Shown piece by piece: positions 14,653-23,704 of a DNA stretch of 27,527 bases. The first letter of the stretch is position 1, and each line of letters begins with the position of its first letter. Source of the DNA: Bacteroidales bacterium (lineage in GTDB: Bacteria; Bacteroidota; Bacteroidia; Bacteroidales; UBA932); NCBI GenBank assembly GCA_017615435.1, contig JAGAAF010000001.1:1-27527 (forward strand), read 5' to 3'. The notes beneath the pieces were generated by a model. The model ran no database searches, was not told the origin of the DNA, and saw only the letters and a list, made by a program, of their open reading frames with translations. The position numbers and the translations under genes are program-made.

Positions 14653-16080
14653 ATGAGCGACAAGGGAAAGAAATTCTGGAACTTTATCGAGAACTTCGCA
14701 GGCGATAAGGTGGTGCTGATCATCGTTCTGATGCTCATCCTCTTCTCTATCGTGTGCATCTTCTCGAGTTCGTCGCGCCTTGTCACCCCCACCACCGACC
14801 GAATCGACATCGTGATGGACCACCTGATGATAGTGGGCATAGCGCTGGTGCTGATAATAGTGTGTTACCAGATACGCAGCATAGAGTTCTTCCGGAAGGT
14901 GTCGGCGCTGGGCTTCTTCGTGGCGTTCGGTTTCATTTTCCTGCTGCTCATAGGCGGTGTCGGCGGATTCATCGAAGCCCCCGAAATCAACGGCGCCGTG
15001 CGTTTCCTCAGGGTCAAGGGCATACAGATCCACGTCTTCGAGATTGCGAAGGTGGCGATGATTATGTACATCGCCTGGGGAGTGGACGCCATCAAAAGGG
15101 ACAACTTCAAGCTCCTGAACAAACTCTCGGAGCTCGACCATATGCACTGGCTGAAGAAAAAGGGCGTGAAGAAGCTCATTTTCCTCTACATCCCTACTCT
15201 TCTGATTGCCGGAATGGTTATGGTCAAGGGATCCAACACCGCGGCTATGATGATAGCCCTCGTGCTGGTGCTGACCATCGCTATCGGCACTGGTGAAGTG
15301 AAGGAAATCTTCATCGCCGCCGCCGTGGGCATAGTCTTCTTCCTGGGCTGCTTCACGGCCTACAGCATCACGAAGCACACGGACCACGTGATGTTCCAGC
15401 GTATCGCCCTCTTCCCCACCCGTCTGTTCCACACCACCAACCACGATGTGAAGGAATACCGGCTCGCCCAGAACAGCACCGAAAGGCAGAAGGTGCTGGA
15501 CAAACTGCGCCAGCCTTACAGCGCCAAGATAGCGATCCAGCAGGGTCACTTCCTCGGCAAGGGCCCCGGCCAGAGCACCCAGCGCTATGTGGTGCCCGAT
15601 ATGTCGGAGGACTATATGTACAGTTTCATCCTTGAAGAATACGGCTGGCTGGGAGGTATGGCCGTTATGATCCTGTATATTTCGCTCATCGCACGAGGGG
15701 TGCTGATAGTGCGCAACTGCGGCAGCAACCTGTTCGCAAAGTGCGCGGTTATGGGCCTTGTGCTGCTCATCTCCGGGCAGGCGATGATACATATTATAGT
15801 GAATGCCGACGTGGGACTCGTCACCGGGCAGACCCTGCCCCTGCTGAGCCACGGCGCGTCGGCCTTCCTCTGCTTCAGCCTCGCGTTTGGTATCATCCTG
15901 TCCATAAGCAGGATCTCGAACCGCAAGATAGAGACTGAGACGAAGAAGGCATCGCCGCTTATCGACCTTCACGACAATGTGGAAGCCAGCCTCGCCGATC
16001 TCGACTCGTTCGACAGCGGCGAGATGGACACGGACGCAGAAATTGTAGACGAAAACGAAGATATCTATGACAGCGTATAG
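14653..16080 (+). CDS. ftsW: Septal peptidoglycan polymerase FtsW (SEDS family)
   Basis: 475 aa with about ten membrane helices. SEDS features: GKGPGQSTQ (302-310), then PDMSEDYMYSFILEEYG, in which D320 aligns with the catalytic aspartate of the family. The segment GQTLPLLSHGASAF (392-405) corresponds to the conserved P-x-x-S-x-G-x-S motif. It polymerises lipid II at the septum in complex with FtsI. A loop of about 30 residues after helix 4 (KRDNFKLLNKLSELDHMHWL) and an acidic cytoplasmic tail (about 430-475) are extra. The tail could be an interaction site for other divisome proteins. The start lies one base after the murD stop. Confidence 0.95.
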   Translation: MSDKGKKFWNFIENFAGDKVVLIIVLMLILFSIVCIFSSSSRLVTPTTDRIDIVMDHLMIVGIALVLIIVCYQIRSIEFFRKVSALGFFVAFGFIFLLLIGGVGGFIEAPEINGAVRFLRVKGIQIHVFEIAKVAMIMYIAWGVDAIKRDNFKLLNKLSELDHMHWLKKKGVKKLIFLYIPTLLIAGMVMVKGSNTAAMMIALVLVLTIAIGTGEVKEIFIAAAVGIVFFLGCFTAYSITKHTDHVMFQRIALFPTRLFHTTNHDVKEYRLAQNSTERQKVLDKLRQPYSAKIAIQQGHFLGKGPGQSTQRYVVPDMSEDYMYSFILEEYGWLGGMAVMILYISLIARGVLIVRNCGSNLFAKCAVMGLVLLISGQAMIHIIVNADVGLVTGQTLPLLSHGASAFLCFSLAFGIILSISRISNRKIETETKKASPLIDLHDNVEASLADLDSFDSGEMDTDAEIVDENEDIYDSV

Positions 16081-17194
16081 GAAACTTCGGGTAATAATCA
16101 GCGGCGGCGGCACGGGAGGCCATATCTTCCCCGCCATCAGCATCGCCAACCGTTTCAAGGAAGTGAACCCTGAAACGGAGATCCTGTTCGTGGGAGCCAA
16201 CGGCAAGATGGAGATGGAGAAAGTGCCCGCGGCCGGTTACAAGATAGTGGGTCTGCCCATCTGCGGCCTTCAGCGCAGGTTGACTTTAAAGAACATCTGG
16301 AACGACATCCAGGTGCCCTTCAAGATACTCATCAGCAATGCCAGGGCGAGAAAACTCATACGCAAATTCAAGCCCGACATCGCGGTGGGAGTGGGCGGCT
16401 ACGCCAGCGCACCCCTGCTCTTCGCTGCCACACGCCTTCGCGTGCCTTCGCTCATCCAGGAGCAGAACGGCTTCGCCGGCCTCACCAACAAGATGCTCGG
16501 CGACAAGGTCGGCTGCATCTGTGTGGCCTACGAAGGAATGGAGAAGTTCTTCCCCGCGGGCAAGATCGTCCTTTCGGGCAACCCCATACGGTCCAGCATC
16601 AAGAAGGCGACGCCGGAGATGCGCGCCGAGGCGCTGGGCCATTACGGGCTCGACGGCGCACGCCGTCAGCTCCTCGTAATCGGCGGCAGCCTCGGCTGCG
16701 GCACCCTCAACAAAACGATGAAGAAGTGGATTGAGGAAGGATGCCCCGGCGGAGAGGATGTGGAGGTAATCTGGCAGTGCGGCAAGTACTACGAGCCGGA
16801 CGTCAAAGCCTTTATGGAAGGCCGCGACCTTCCGCACGTGCACTGGAGCGCTTTCATAGACAGGATGGACCTAGCCTATGCGGCGGCGGACCTGATCGTG
16901 TCCCGCAGCGGTGCCAGCAGCGTGTCGGAGATCTGCGTGGCCGGCAAACCGTGCATATTCGTGCCCTCGCCTAACGTGGCCGAGGACCATCAGACGCACA
17001 ACGCTATGGCGCTCGTGCGCAAAGAGGCGGCTGAAATAGTCAAAGACGCCGAAGCGCGCGAGAAGCTGATGCCGCTCGCTATGGACCTGATCCACAACGC
17101 CAAGCGGCTGGACGCTATCGGGAAGAACGCGCTGAAGATGGCGCTTCCGAACGCGGCGGCAATAATAGTGGACGAAGCTTACAAACTCGTATGA
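16067..17194 (+). CDS. murG: Lipid II synthase MurG (GT28 glycosyltransferase)
   Basis: 375 aa. The N-terminal glycine-rich loop ISGGGTGGHIFPA (11-23) is diagnostic. GVGGYASAPLLFAA, EQNGFAGLTNKMLG and the UDP-GlcNAc-binding C-terminal segment SRSGASSVSEICVAGKP follow. It transfers GlcNAc to lipid I on the inner leaflet. The first 14 bases overlap ftsW. The stop overlaps the murC start by ATGA. Confidence 0.97.
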   Translation: MTAYRKLRVIISGGGTGGHIFPAISIANRFKEVNPETEILFVGANGKMEMEKVPAAGYKIVGLPICGLQRRLTLKNIWNDIQVPFKILISNARARKLIRKFKPDIAVGVGGYASAPLLFAATRLRVPSLIQEQNGFAGLTNKMLGDKVGCICVAYEGMEKFFPAGKIVLSGNPIRSSIKKATPEMRAEALGHYGLDGARRQLLVIGGSLGCGTLNKTMKKWIEEGCPGGEDVEVIWQCGKYYEPDVKAFMEGRDLPHVHWSAFIDRMDLAYAAADLIVSRSGASSVSEICVAGKPCIFVPSPNVAEDHQTHNAMALVRKEAAEIVKDAEAREKLMPLAMDLIHNAKRLDAIGKNALKMALPNAAAIIVDEAYKLV

Positions 17195-18543
17195 AGAAGG
17201 TATATTTTATAGGAATCGGCGGAATCGGTATGAGCGCCCTGGCGCGCTGGTTCAAGTTCAAAGGCTACGCTGTGGCCGGTTACGACCGCACGCCCAGCGA
17301 CCTGACCCGCGAGCTTGAGGCCGAAGGCATCCCCGTGCATTACGAGGACAGGCCCGAACTGATTCCGACGGATGTTGAGAACACGCTGGTGGTGTACACG
17401 CCCGCAATCCCCGACGAGCTCGGAGAGATGAAGGCCGTGCGTGCCGGCGGGTACAACGTGGTTAAGCGCTCGCAGATTCTGGGAGAGATAACCTCCGGGC
17501 AGAAGTGTCTCGCAGTCGCCGGCACGCACGGCAAGACTACCACTTCCACCCTGGTAGCGCATATCCTCACGGTGAGCGGCGAGGGCTGCTCGGCCTTCCT
17601 CGGAGGAGTGTCGCGCAACTACGGCACGAACCTGCTGATGAGCCACAACCCCGTGGCGGTGGCAGAGGCGGACGAGTTCGACCGGTCGTTCCTGCGGCTG
17701 CACCCGGCGATAGCGGCGATCACGGCGATGGACGCTGACCATCTCGACATCTACGGCGACCTCGAGCACGTGCAGGAGGCCTACCGTCAGTTCGCATCTC
17801 AGGTGAGCGAGGTGCTGGTCCACAAGCTCGGACTGCCGCTTGCGCCGGACGTGACTTCAGCGAAGATGCTCACTTACGCTCTCGACGATCCGCGTGCGGA
17901 CTTCCACGCTTCGAACCTCAGGCTCGGGCCGGACGGACACTACACCTTCGATCTGGTGCATCCCGGCGGGATCATCAAGGACATACGCACCGGCACGCTC
18001 GGAAAGCTGAATGTGGAGAATGCGGTGGCCGCGGCGGCGATTTGCCTCTGCCACGGGACCGCAGAAGACGCGATCCGAAAGGCGATCGGCTCGTACCTGG
18101 GTGCGCACCGCAGGCTCGAGGAGTATGTGAACACTCCTTCTTTGACGTTTTTGGATGACTATGCTCACCATCCGGCGGAGCTCGAAGCTTCGATCAGGAC
18201 CGTGCGCGACATATTCCCGGGGCGTAAACTGACGGCTATTTTCCAGCCACACCTATATACCCGCACGCGCGATTTCGCGCCCGAGTTCGCACACGCGCTG
18301 AGCCTGTGCGACCAGGTGGTGCTGCTGGACATCTACCCCGCCCGCGAGGAACCGATTCCGGGGGTGACTTCGGAGATTATTTACAAGGATGTGACCGCAC
18401 CCGAGAAGGTCCTGCTGCGATATGACGAGCTGCTGGACTGGGTCGCGGGCGCTACGGATGTAAACGTTCTCGTTACATTCGGTGCAGGAAATATTGACAG
18501 GCTAGTGGAGCCCATCGCCGAGATATTGAGGAAACGCGTATGA
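17191..18543 (+). CDS. murC: UDP-N-acetylmuramate--L-alanine ligase
   Basis: 450 aa. The N-terminus YFIGIGGIGMSALARW is the UDP-MurNAc-binding glycine loop. The ATP loop is VAGTHGKTTTST (109-120). EADEFDRSFL and ITAMDADHLDIYG give the catalytic acidic residues, and FLDDYAHHPAEL is characteristic of MurC and Mpl. The neighbourhood favours MurC. It adds L-Ala to UDP-MurNAc, the first ligation of stem peptide synthesis. ATGA overlaps at both ends indicate coupled translation with murG and ftsQ. Confidence 0.97.
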   Translation: MKKVYFIGIGGIGMSALARWFKFKGYAVAGYDRTPSDLTRELEAEGIPVHYEDRPELIPTDVENTLVVYTPAIPDELGEMKAVRAGGYNVVKRSQILGEITSGQKCLAVAGTHGKTTTSTLVAHILTVSGEGCSAFLGGVSRNYGTNLLMSHNPVAVAEADEFDRSFLRLHPAIAAITAMDADHLDIYGDLEHVQEAYRQFASQVSEVLVHKLGLPLAPDVTSAKMLTYALDDPRADFHASNLRLGPDGHYTFDLVHPGGIIKDIRTGTLGKLNVENAVAAAAICLCHGTAEDAIRKAIGSYLGAHRRLEEYVNTPSLTFLDDYAHHPAELEASIRTVRDIFPGRKLTAIFQPHLYTRTRDFAPEFAHALSLCDQVVLLDIYPAREEPIPGVTSEIIYKDVTAPEKVLLRYDELLDWVAGATDVNVLVTFGAGNIDRLVEPIAEILRKRV

Positions 18544-19280
18544 AAAAGGCCGCTTCGATAGTGCTTACCGTTCTCTTCTTCCTGGTGTTCTTCGCCGGGA
18601 TGGGAGTGCTGTTGCACGTGTCGAAGACGGAGCGGCACGGCATCTCCTGCAAGGAACTGCAGGTCAGCGTGCCCGGGCCCCACGCGTTCATCTCCGAAGA
18701 CGAAATCCGCGCCTCGATCGACAACTTCTACGGCATCTATGTGGGCCAGAGGCTCGAGGACGTGAATCTCGGGAGCATAGAGAAAATGCTGGAGACGAAG
18801 GCGCCCGTGCGCAAGGCGGAGGTCTGGATTACTGACGATGGAGTTCTGCACGCTACCGTCTACCAGCGCGACCCCGTGCTTCGCTTCGAGCATAAGGGCA
18901 ACGGCTACTACACCGACCGCGACGGCAACATCTTCCCGCTGAGCGGCGACTATGTCGCGGAGGTGCCCGTCATCTCGTGCGATCCGAAGCTGGGCTTCGA
19001 CCCCGAGTGGCTGGCGCAGACCATCGCGCTGGTGCGCAAGGTTTCCGGCAGCAATGTGTGGAGGGAGCGCATAGAGGGCTACGCCGTGGACAGCAACGGC
19101 GACTTCGTGCTTCTGGGCTACGGATTGCGCATCATCTACGGCGATTTCAGCGAGAGCGACCGCAAGTTCGCGGCTATGGAGAAGTACTTCAGCTCCATCG
19201 CCCCGATGCGCGCGGCCGAGCCGTACCATACTGTGAATGTAAAATACAAAGGTCAAATAATATGCAGAAAAGATTTATAG
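18540..19280 (+). CDS. ftsQ: Cell division protein FtsQ/DivIB
   Basis: 246 aa bitopic protein: short N-terminus, one membrane helix (about 4-26, SIVLTVLFFLVFFAGMGVLL), then a periplasmic POTRA-like region. That region includes FISEDEIRASIDN and the repeated alpha/beta pattern VRKAEVWITDDGVLHATVYQRDPVLR, with YYTDRDGNIFPLS. FtsQ sequences diverge strongly, but this layout and the position between murC and ftsA are decisive. It recruits FtsL and FtsB and regulates FtsWI. It overlaps murC by ATGA and ftsA by 19 bases. Confidence 0.92.
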   Translation: MKKAASIVLTVLFFLVFFAGMGVLLHVSKTERHGISCKELQVSVPGPHAFISEDEIRASIDNFYGIYVGQRLEDVNLGSIEKMLETKAPVRKAEVWITDDGVLHATVYQRDPVLRFEHKGNGYYTDRDGNIFPLSGDYVAEVPVISCDPKLGFDPEWLAQTIALVRKVSGSNVWRERIEGYAVDSNGDFVLLGYGLRIIYGDFSESDRKFAAMEKYFSSIAPMRAAEPYHTVNVKYKGQIICRKDL

Positions 19281-20710
19281 CGGCAGTGGACCTGGGAGTG
19301 TCGAAGATTTCGCTCTCAGTGTGCAACATCGCAGACGGTGTGGTGGAAGTCGTCCACTACGCCGAAGCGGAGTCCAAAGGAATCCGGCGCGGAATGATCT
19401 TCAACCCCAAGCAGGTGTGCGAACCTCTCGGCAGGCTCATCCGTGAAGCCGAAGAAGCGCTTGAAATCAACATCCACGAAGTGGTGACGGCGTTCCCCCG
19501 CTGGAAGGTGAAAACGAAGGACGTGGAGCACTCGATGGATCGCAGCGATCCGGAAAGCTTCATTACCGAAGACGAGGTCTATAACCTGAAGGATTTCGCC
19601 CTCCAGAAGTTTATGGACACCGCCAAGTCCGAAGATATGATCTACGGAGCAGTGGCCCAGTCGTACTCCACCGAGGATCTATTCCAGGCCGCAGAGGCCG
19701 ATGTTGTGGGTGTTACCGCCGCCAAGTTCGAGGGGATGTACAAGGTGTTCTTCGGAGCGAAGAAGCCCATCGCCAACATCGACAAGGTGATGAACGAGCT
19801 CGGCATCGCGTCGCGCAAGTTCTTCCTTGCGGAGGCGGTGGCGGAGACGGTGCTCACCAGCGACGAGAAAGAGCACGGTGTGGCGCTCGTGGAGATAGGC
19901 GCGGGAGTGACCTCGGTGAGCGTGTACCACCGCGGTGTGCTCCGCTTCTTCGATTCGTTCCCGTTCGGAGGCAATTCCGTGACAAGCGACATCCACCTCG
20001 AGTGCGGCATCCAGGAGACTCTTGCTGAAAACATCAAGCTGGGGTTCGGTTCCTGTATGCCCGACCGTCTGCAGTCGCTCGGCGAGAAGATCATCCAGAT
20101 TCAGGACAAGCGCACGGGCGAGACCCAGCAGCTGCCCGTCAAGTATCTGGCCGAGATTATCGGCAGCCGTATGAGGGAGATCGCGAACGCGGCGCTCTTC
20201 CTGATCGGCAAGAGCGGCTATGCCGACAGTCTGCGCGGAGGCATCGTGCTGACCGGAGGCGGCGCCGAGCTGCTCAGCGCCAGCGCCCTGTTCACCGAGC
20301 TTTCCGGCCTGCCCGCACGTGTGGGCTTCCCGCACGTGAGCGGCATCAGCACTGACGGTTGCAAGGACATCTGCTCCCTTTCCGGCGTGTCGCAGCTTGC
20401 ACTCATCTCCCTCTGCAAGGATAAAGACTACATCAATTGCGCAATCCTGAAAGAAGAGGATGTGCCCGCTCCGGCAGAGCCCGAACCGGCACCGGAGCCG
20501 GAAGTGGAAGATACTGTCTTCGCTCCTGCACCTGAAGAGTCGGAGAAACCGGAGAAACCCAAGTCGGAGACGAAGCCGCAGGATCAGAAGCCGCAGAAGC
20601 CGAGGAGGCTCGGTCTTCTGGGCAGGATCACGGCCGGCATCACCGAAATGACCGGAAATCTGTTTGACGAAAATATTGGATCTAACGAGGAGGACAACAG
20701 CAATGCCTGA
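19262..20710 (+). CDS. ftsA: Cell division protein FtsA (actin-like membrane anchor of FtsZ)
   Basis: 482 aa. The actin/Hsp70-type phosphate-1 loop is at the N-terminus (AAVDLGVSKISLSV). ALVEIGAGVTSVSVYHRG is phosphate 2 and GIVLTGGGAELLSA the adenosine loop. From about residue 400 there is a low-complexity Pro/Glu/Lys linker (PAPAEPEPAPEPEVED and more). A terminal amphipathic stretch (RLGLLGRITAGITEMTGNLF) would be the membrane-targeting helix. The frame stays open upstream to 18977, but the start at 19262 begins exactly at the family N-terminus. FtsA tethers FtsZ filaments to the membrane. It overlaps ftsZ by 8 bases. Confidence 0.96.
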   Translation: MQKRFIAAVDLGVSKISLSVCNIADGVVEVVHYAEAESKGIRRGMIFNPKQVCEPLGRLIREAEEALEINIHEVVTAFPRWKVKTKDVEHSMDRSDPESFITEDEVYNLKDFALQKFMDTAKSEDMIYGAVAQSYSTEDLFQAAEADVVGVTAAKFEGMYKVFFGAKKPIANIDKVMNELGIASRKFFLAEAVAETVLTSDEKEHGVALVEIGAGVTSVSVYHRGVLRFFDSFPFGGNSVTSDIHLECGIQETLAENIKLGFGSCMPDRLQSLGEKIIQIQDKRTGETQQLPVKYLAEIIGSRMREIANAALFLIGKSGYADSLRGGIVLTGGGAELLSASALFTELSGLPARVGFPHVSGISTDGCKDICSLSGVSQLALISLCKDKDYINCAILKEEDVPAPAEPEPAPEPEVEDTVFAPAPEESEKPEKPKSETKPQDQKPQKPRRLGLLGRITAGITEMTGNLFDENIGSNEEDNSNA

Positions 20711-21938
20711 AGACATTAACATCATCATCGCCCCCAAGGACTGGCCTACAGCCGACAACATCATCAAGGTTCTCGGTGTGGGCGGAGGCGGCTGCAACGC
20801 AGTCAACTATATGTACAACAGGCATATCCAGGGCTGCAGCTTCGTGGTGTGCAACACCGACGCGCAGGCCCTCGGCCGCTGCGACGTGCCTATGAAGATC
20901 CAGCTCGGCCTCGGCCTCGGCGCCGGCACCAACCCCACCAAGGGTCGCAACGCAGCGCTTGAGAGCCAGGACGAGATTGCCCAGAAGATACTCGACCCGA
21001 ACACGAAGATGCTCTTCATCACCGCCGGTATGGGCGGCGGCACCGGCACAGGCGCCACCCCGGTCATAGCGAAAATGGCTAAGGACCAGGGCATCCTGAC
21101 CGTGGGTGTGGTCACACTCCCCTTCCGCAACGAAGGACGCGAGGTGCTCGCCCGCGCGATCGACGGCATCCACGAACTGGAGAAGAACGTGGACAGCCTC
21201 ATCATCATCAACAACGAGAAACTCTACCAGTACTTCGGCGACGAGCTGATTCAGGATGCGTTCCCGAAAGCGGACGAGGTGCTCGCCACCGCAGTGCGCA
21301 GTATCATCGAAATCATCAAGAAGCCCGGCTACATCAATGTGGACTTCGAAGATGTGCAGACTATGATGCGCGGCAGCGGAATGGCCCTGATGGGCTGCGG
21401 AACGGGCAGCGGCCCCAACCGTATCGACGATGCCGTCAAGCAGGCCTTCGAGTCGCCGCTCCTCAACGACTACGACCTTAAGACCGCGAAGAATGTGCTG
21501 GTGAACATTTCCGCCGGCAACAACCAGCAGGGTCTCAAGATGAGCCAGCTCGGAGAAATCAACAACAAGATTGCCGAGTACACGGGAGGAAAGAACAACT
21601 TCAAGAACGGTCTCATCTGGGACGACGATCCGGAGATAGGAGATTCTATCCACATCACCGCCATCGCCACCGGCTTCAAGTTGGGAGCTATCCTTGGCCC
21701 GGACATCGACCTTGGAAGCATAATCTCCATCGACAGTGACTACGTCTACGACAAGTCGTCAGGTGCGGCAGGAGAAGCGCTTCCTCTCGATGAGATCACG
21801 ACCCATATCGGTTTCAGCACAACCGTGAAACCCAAGTTCGACTACAATCCCGAGGCCGTGCCCGCTCTCCTGACGGACAATGAGGCGACCATCAGGGAAT
21901 ACGAAGAGAAAGCCGCCATAAGGAGGATACAGCAATGA
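20703..21938 (+). CDS. ftsZ: Cell division GTPase FtsZ
   Basis: 411 aa. The start ATG at 20703 is chosen over a longer frame because it lies a short distance before the GTP-binding core. GTPase motifs: GVGGGGCNAV (25-34), NTDAQAL (51-57), the tubulin signature GGGTGTG (111-117), and the T7 catalytic loop NVDFEDV with D214/D217. The loop LGAGTNPTKGRNAA differs from the commoner LGAGGNPEVGRKAA. The C-terminal linker is short and ends in a mixed-charge tail (IREYEEKAAIRRIQQ). It forms the Z-ring. Its stop overlaps the gltX start by ATGA. Confidence 0.98.
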   Translation: MPEDINIIIAPKDWPTADNIIKVLGVGGGGCNAVNYMYNRHIQGCSFVVCNTDAQALGRCDVPMKIQLGLGLGAGTNPTKGRNAALESQDEIAQKILDPNTKMLFITAGMGGGTGTGATPVIAKMAKDQGILTVGVVTLPFRNEGREVLARAIDGIHELEKNVDSLIIINNEKLYQYFGDELIQDAFPKADEVLATAVRSIIEIIKKPGYINVDFEDVQTMMRGSGMALMGCGTGSGPNRIDDAVKQAFESPLLNDYDLKTAKNVLVNISAGNNQQGLKMSQLGEINNKIAEYTGGKNNFKNGLIWDDDPEIGDSIHITAIATGFKLGAILGPDIDLGSIISIDSDYVYDKSSGAAGEALPLDEITTHIGFSTTVKPKFDYNPEAVPALLTDNEATIREYEEKAAIRRIQQ

Positions 21939-23449
21939 GAAGGACAAGAGTAAGATTCGCGCCCTCGCCCACCGGCCCGCTTCATATGGGCGGTGTGCGT
22001 ACCGCGCTTTACAATTATCTCTACGCCAAGCAGCACGGCGGAGACTTCATTTTGAGAATTGAGGACACCGACTCCCAGCGGTTCGTGCCCGGTGCGGAGC
22101 AGTACATTATCGAAGCGCTGAACTGGTGCGGAATAGTTCCGGATGAGGGAGTTGATGCCGAGGGCCGTGTCGTTTCGACCGCGTCTGAGAAGCACCCCCA
22201 CGCCCCGTACAGGCAGTCGGAGCGCAGGGCGATCTATCGCGCCTATGCCGAAGAGCTTGTCGCGAAGGGATGGGCATACTATGCTTTCGACTCTTCCGAG
22301 GAGCTGGCTGCCAAGCGCGCTGCGGCCGAGGCTCAGGGACAGACATTTATCTATAATTACGAGACCAGGGTTAGTTTGAGGAACTCGCTGACGCTGCCGG
22401 CCGACGAGGTCGCCAGGCTTTTGAAAGAGACCACGGACTGGACCATCCGCTTCAAAATGCCTGAGGATAGGATAGTCGTGATGGACGACCTGATCCGCGG
22501 CCACGTGGAGGTCTCTAGTGCAACGCTGGATGACAAGGTCCTTTGGAAAAGGGCTGACGAACTGCCGACTTACCACCTCGCCAATATAGTCGACGACCAT
22601 CTGATGGAAATCACGGAGGTCATCCGCGGCGAGGAGTGGCTGCCGTCGCTGCCTCTTCATTATCTGCTTTACGAGGCTTTCGGCTGGACCGACACGATGC
22701 CGCGTTTTGCGCACCTTCCCCTGCTTCTGAAGCCCGTAGGCAACGGCAAACTCTCGAAGCGTGACGGCGACAAGATGGGCTTCCCCGTGTTCCCCCTCAA
22801 CTGGGTGAACTCAGACGGCGAAACCTATCGCGGTTACCGCGAAGACGGCTACTTCCCCGAGGCTTTCGTGAATCTCCTCGCTTTCCTTGGCTGGAACCCC
22901 GGCGACGAAAGGGAGATTATGTCTATGCAGGAACTGATTGACGCGTTCTCGCTTGACCACGTCAGCAAGAGCGGCGCGAAGTTCAACCCGGAAAAGGCGA
23001 AGTGGTACAACAAGGAGTATCTTAGGATGAAGAGCGACGAGGAACTGGCTGCTTTGTACGAGCCCGTTCTCGCCGCGCACGGAGTCAAGGCTCCCCACGA
23101 CTATGTGGTGAAGGTGGTCGGCGTTATCAAAGACCGCGCGACCTTCGTCGCCGATCTCTGGACCGCCGCACCTTATCTGTTCGTCGCTCCTACTGAATAT
23201 GTGGAGAAAGACCTCGCCAAGTTCGGCACGGTTGAGAACTATGCAATGGCGCTGGAGGCTATGTCTTCGGGTTTGGATCTGGAGGAGTACATTCGTGAGC
23301 GCGAATGGCCTATGGGCAAAGTGATGAACTGCATCAGGCTGGCCCTCACCGGCTCCGGTTCCGGTCTCGGCATCCACGAAATTCTCTCCTGCATCGGTCA
23401 CGACGAAGCGGTTAAACGTTTGAAGACTTTAGGAACTATTATTCATTGA
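21935..23449 (+). CDS. gltX: Glutamate--tRNA ligase
   Basis: 504 aa class I synthetase. The HIGH-type motif is in RFAPSPTGPLHMGG (7-20). The KMSKS-type motif is K-L-S-K-R (272-276). FILRIEDTDSQR, LPTYHLANIVDDHLMEITEVIRG and LNWVNSDG are typical of bacterial GluRS. It charges tRNA-Glu for translation and tetrapyrrole use. The ATGA overlap with ftsZ makes it the last gene of the dcw transcription unit, an arrangement I do not regard as standard. After the stop comes a 137-bp inverted-repeat element. Confidence 0.97.
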   Translation: MRRTRVRFAPSPTGPLHMGGVRTALYNYLYAKQHGGDFILRIEDTDSQRFVPGAEQYIIEALNWCGIVPDEGVDAEGRVVSTASEKHPHAPYRQSERRAIYRAYAEELVAKGWAYYAFDSSEELAAKRAAAEAQGQTFIYNYETRVSLRNSLTLPADEVARLLKETTDWTIRFKMPEDRIVVMDDLIRGHVEVSSATLDDKVLWKRADELPTYHLANIVDDHLMEITEVIRGEEWLPSLPLHYLLYEAFGWTDTMPRFAHLPLLLKPVGNGKLSKRDGDKMGFPVFPLNWVNSDGETYRGYREDGYFPEAFVNLLAFLGWNPGDEREIMSMQELIDAFSLDHVSKSGAKFNPEKAKWYNKEYLRMKSDEELAALYEPVLAAHGVKAPHDYVVKVVGVIKDRATFVADLWTAAPYLFVAPTEYVEKDLAKFGTVENYAMALEAMSSGLDLEEYIREREWPMGKVMNCIRLALTGSGSGLGIHEILSCIGHDEAVKRLKTLGTIIH

Positions 23450-23580
23450 AAAATCAGGCATCCCGCTCCGAATGGCCCTGGCCACCCGCGGCCAGTGAGC
23501 GGGAGGGTGCCCCAGGGCGGAGCCCGGGGGAGGGAAGAGCGAAGCGAAGGTCTGAGGAGCGGGGTGTCTGATTTTCAATG
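23444..23580. repeat. 137-bp GC-rich element with terminal inverted repeats
   Basis: The left end CATTGAAAAATCAGGCATCC... (23444-23469) and right end (23556-23580) are inverted copies, differing by one inserted base and two substitutions over about 25 bases. Between them lie CTGGCC-acccgc-GGCCAG and CCCCAGGGC-gga-GCCCGGGGG stems. The left end contains the gltX stop codon, and the element abuts palindrome copy E. No coding sequence is supported. It could be a miniature mobile element or a terminator-like RNA structure. Confidence 0.75.
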
Positions 23581-23687
23581 CGTGGGAGATAAGTTATTGA
23601 TAGTCAGCGATTTAATATAATTAGGTGTGCGCTTTTCGACAGACCTCTTTTGAGTAAATAATTAATAATCAAGGGGTTAGCCCCCAC
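23581..23687. repeat. 107-bp palindromic repeat, copy E (type II, inverted relative to B)
   Basis: Left end CGTGGGAGATAAG, right end TTAGCCCCCACG, centred on 23634. The centre keeps AATTAGGT and ACCT but has decayed to a weak stem. The right arm, reversed, matches the left arm of copy B at 18 of 19 positions. It fills the gap between the 137-bp element and rpiB, ending 17 bases before the rpiB start. I see no TAnnTTTG box for rpiB here. Confidence 0.82.
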
Positions 23688-23704
23688 GACATTTTAGGGT
23701 TATT

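Noticed and set aside
13299..16206. Two very long minus-strand frames (513 and 526 codons) opposite murD and ftsW
   Set aside because: They are exact antisense of well-conserved genes and are kept open by the strong C/G-ending codon bias. Their translations are His/Val/Glu-rich with no recognisable domain, start context or promoter.
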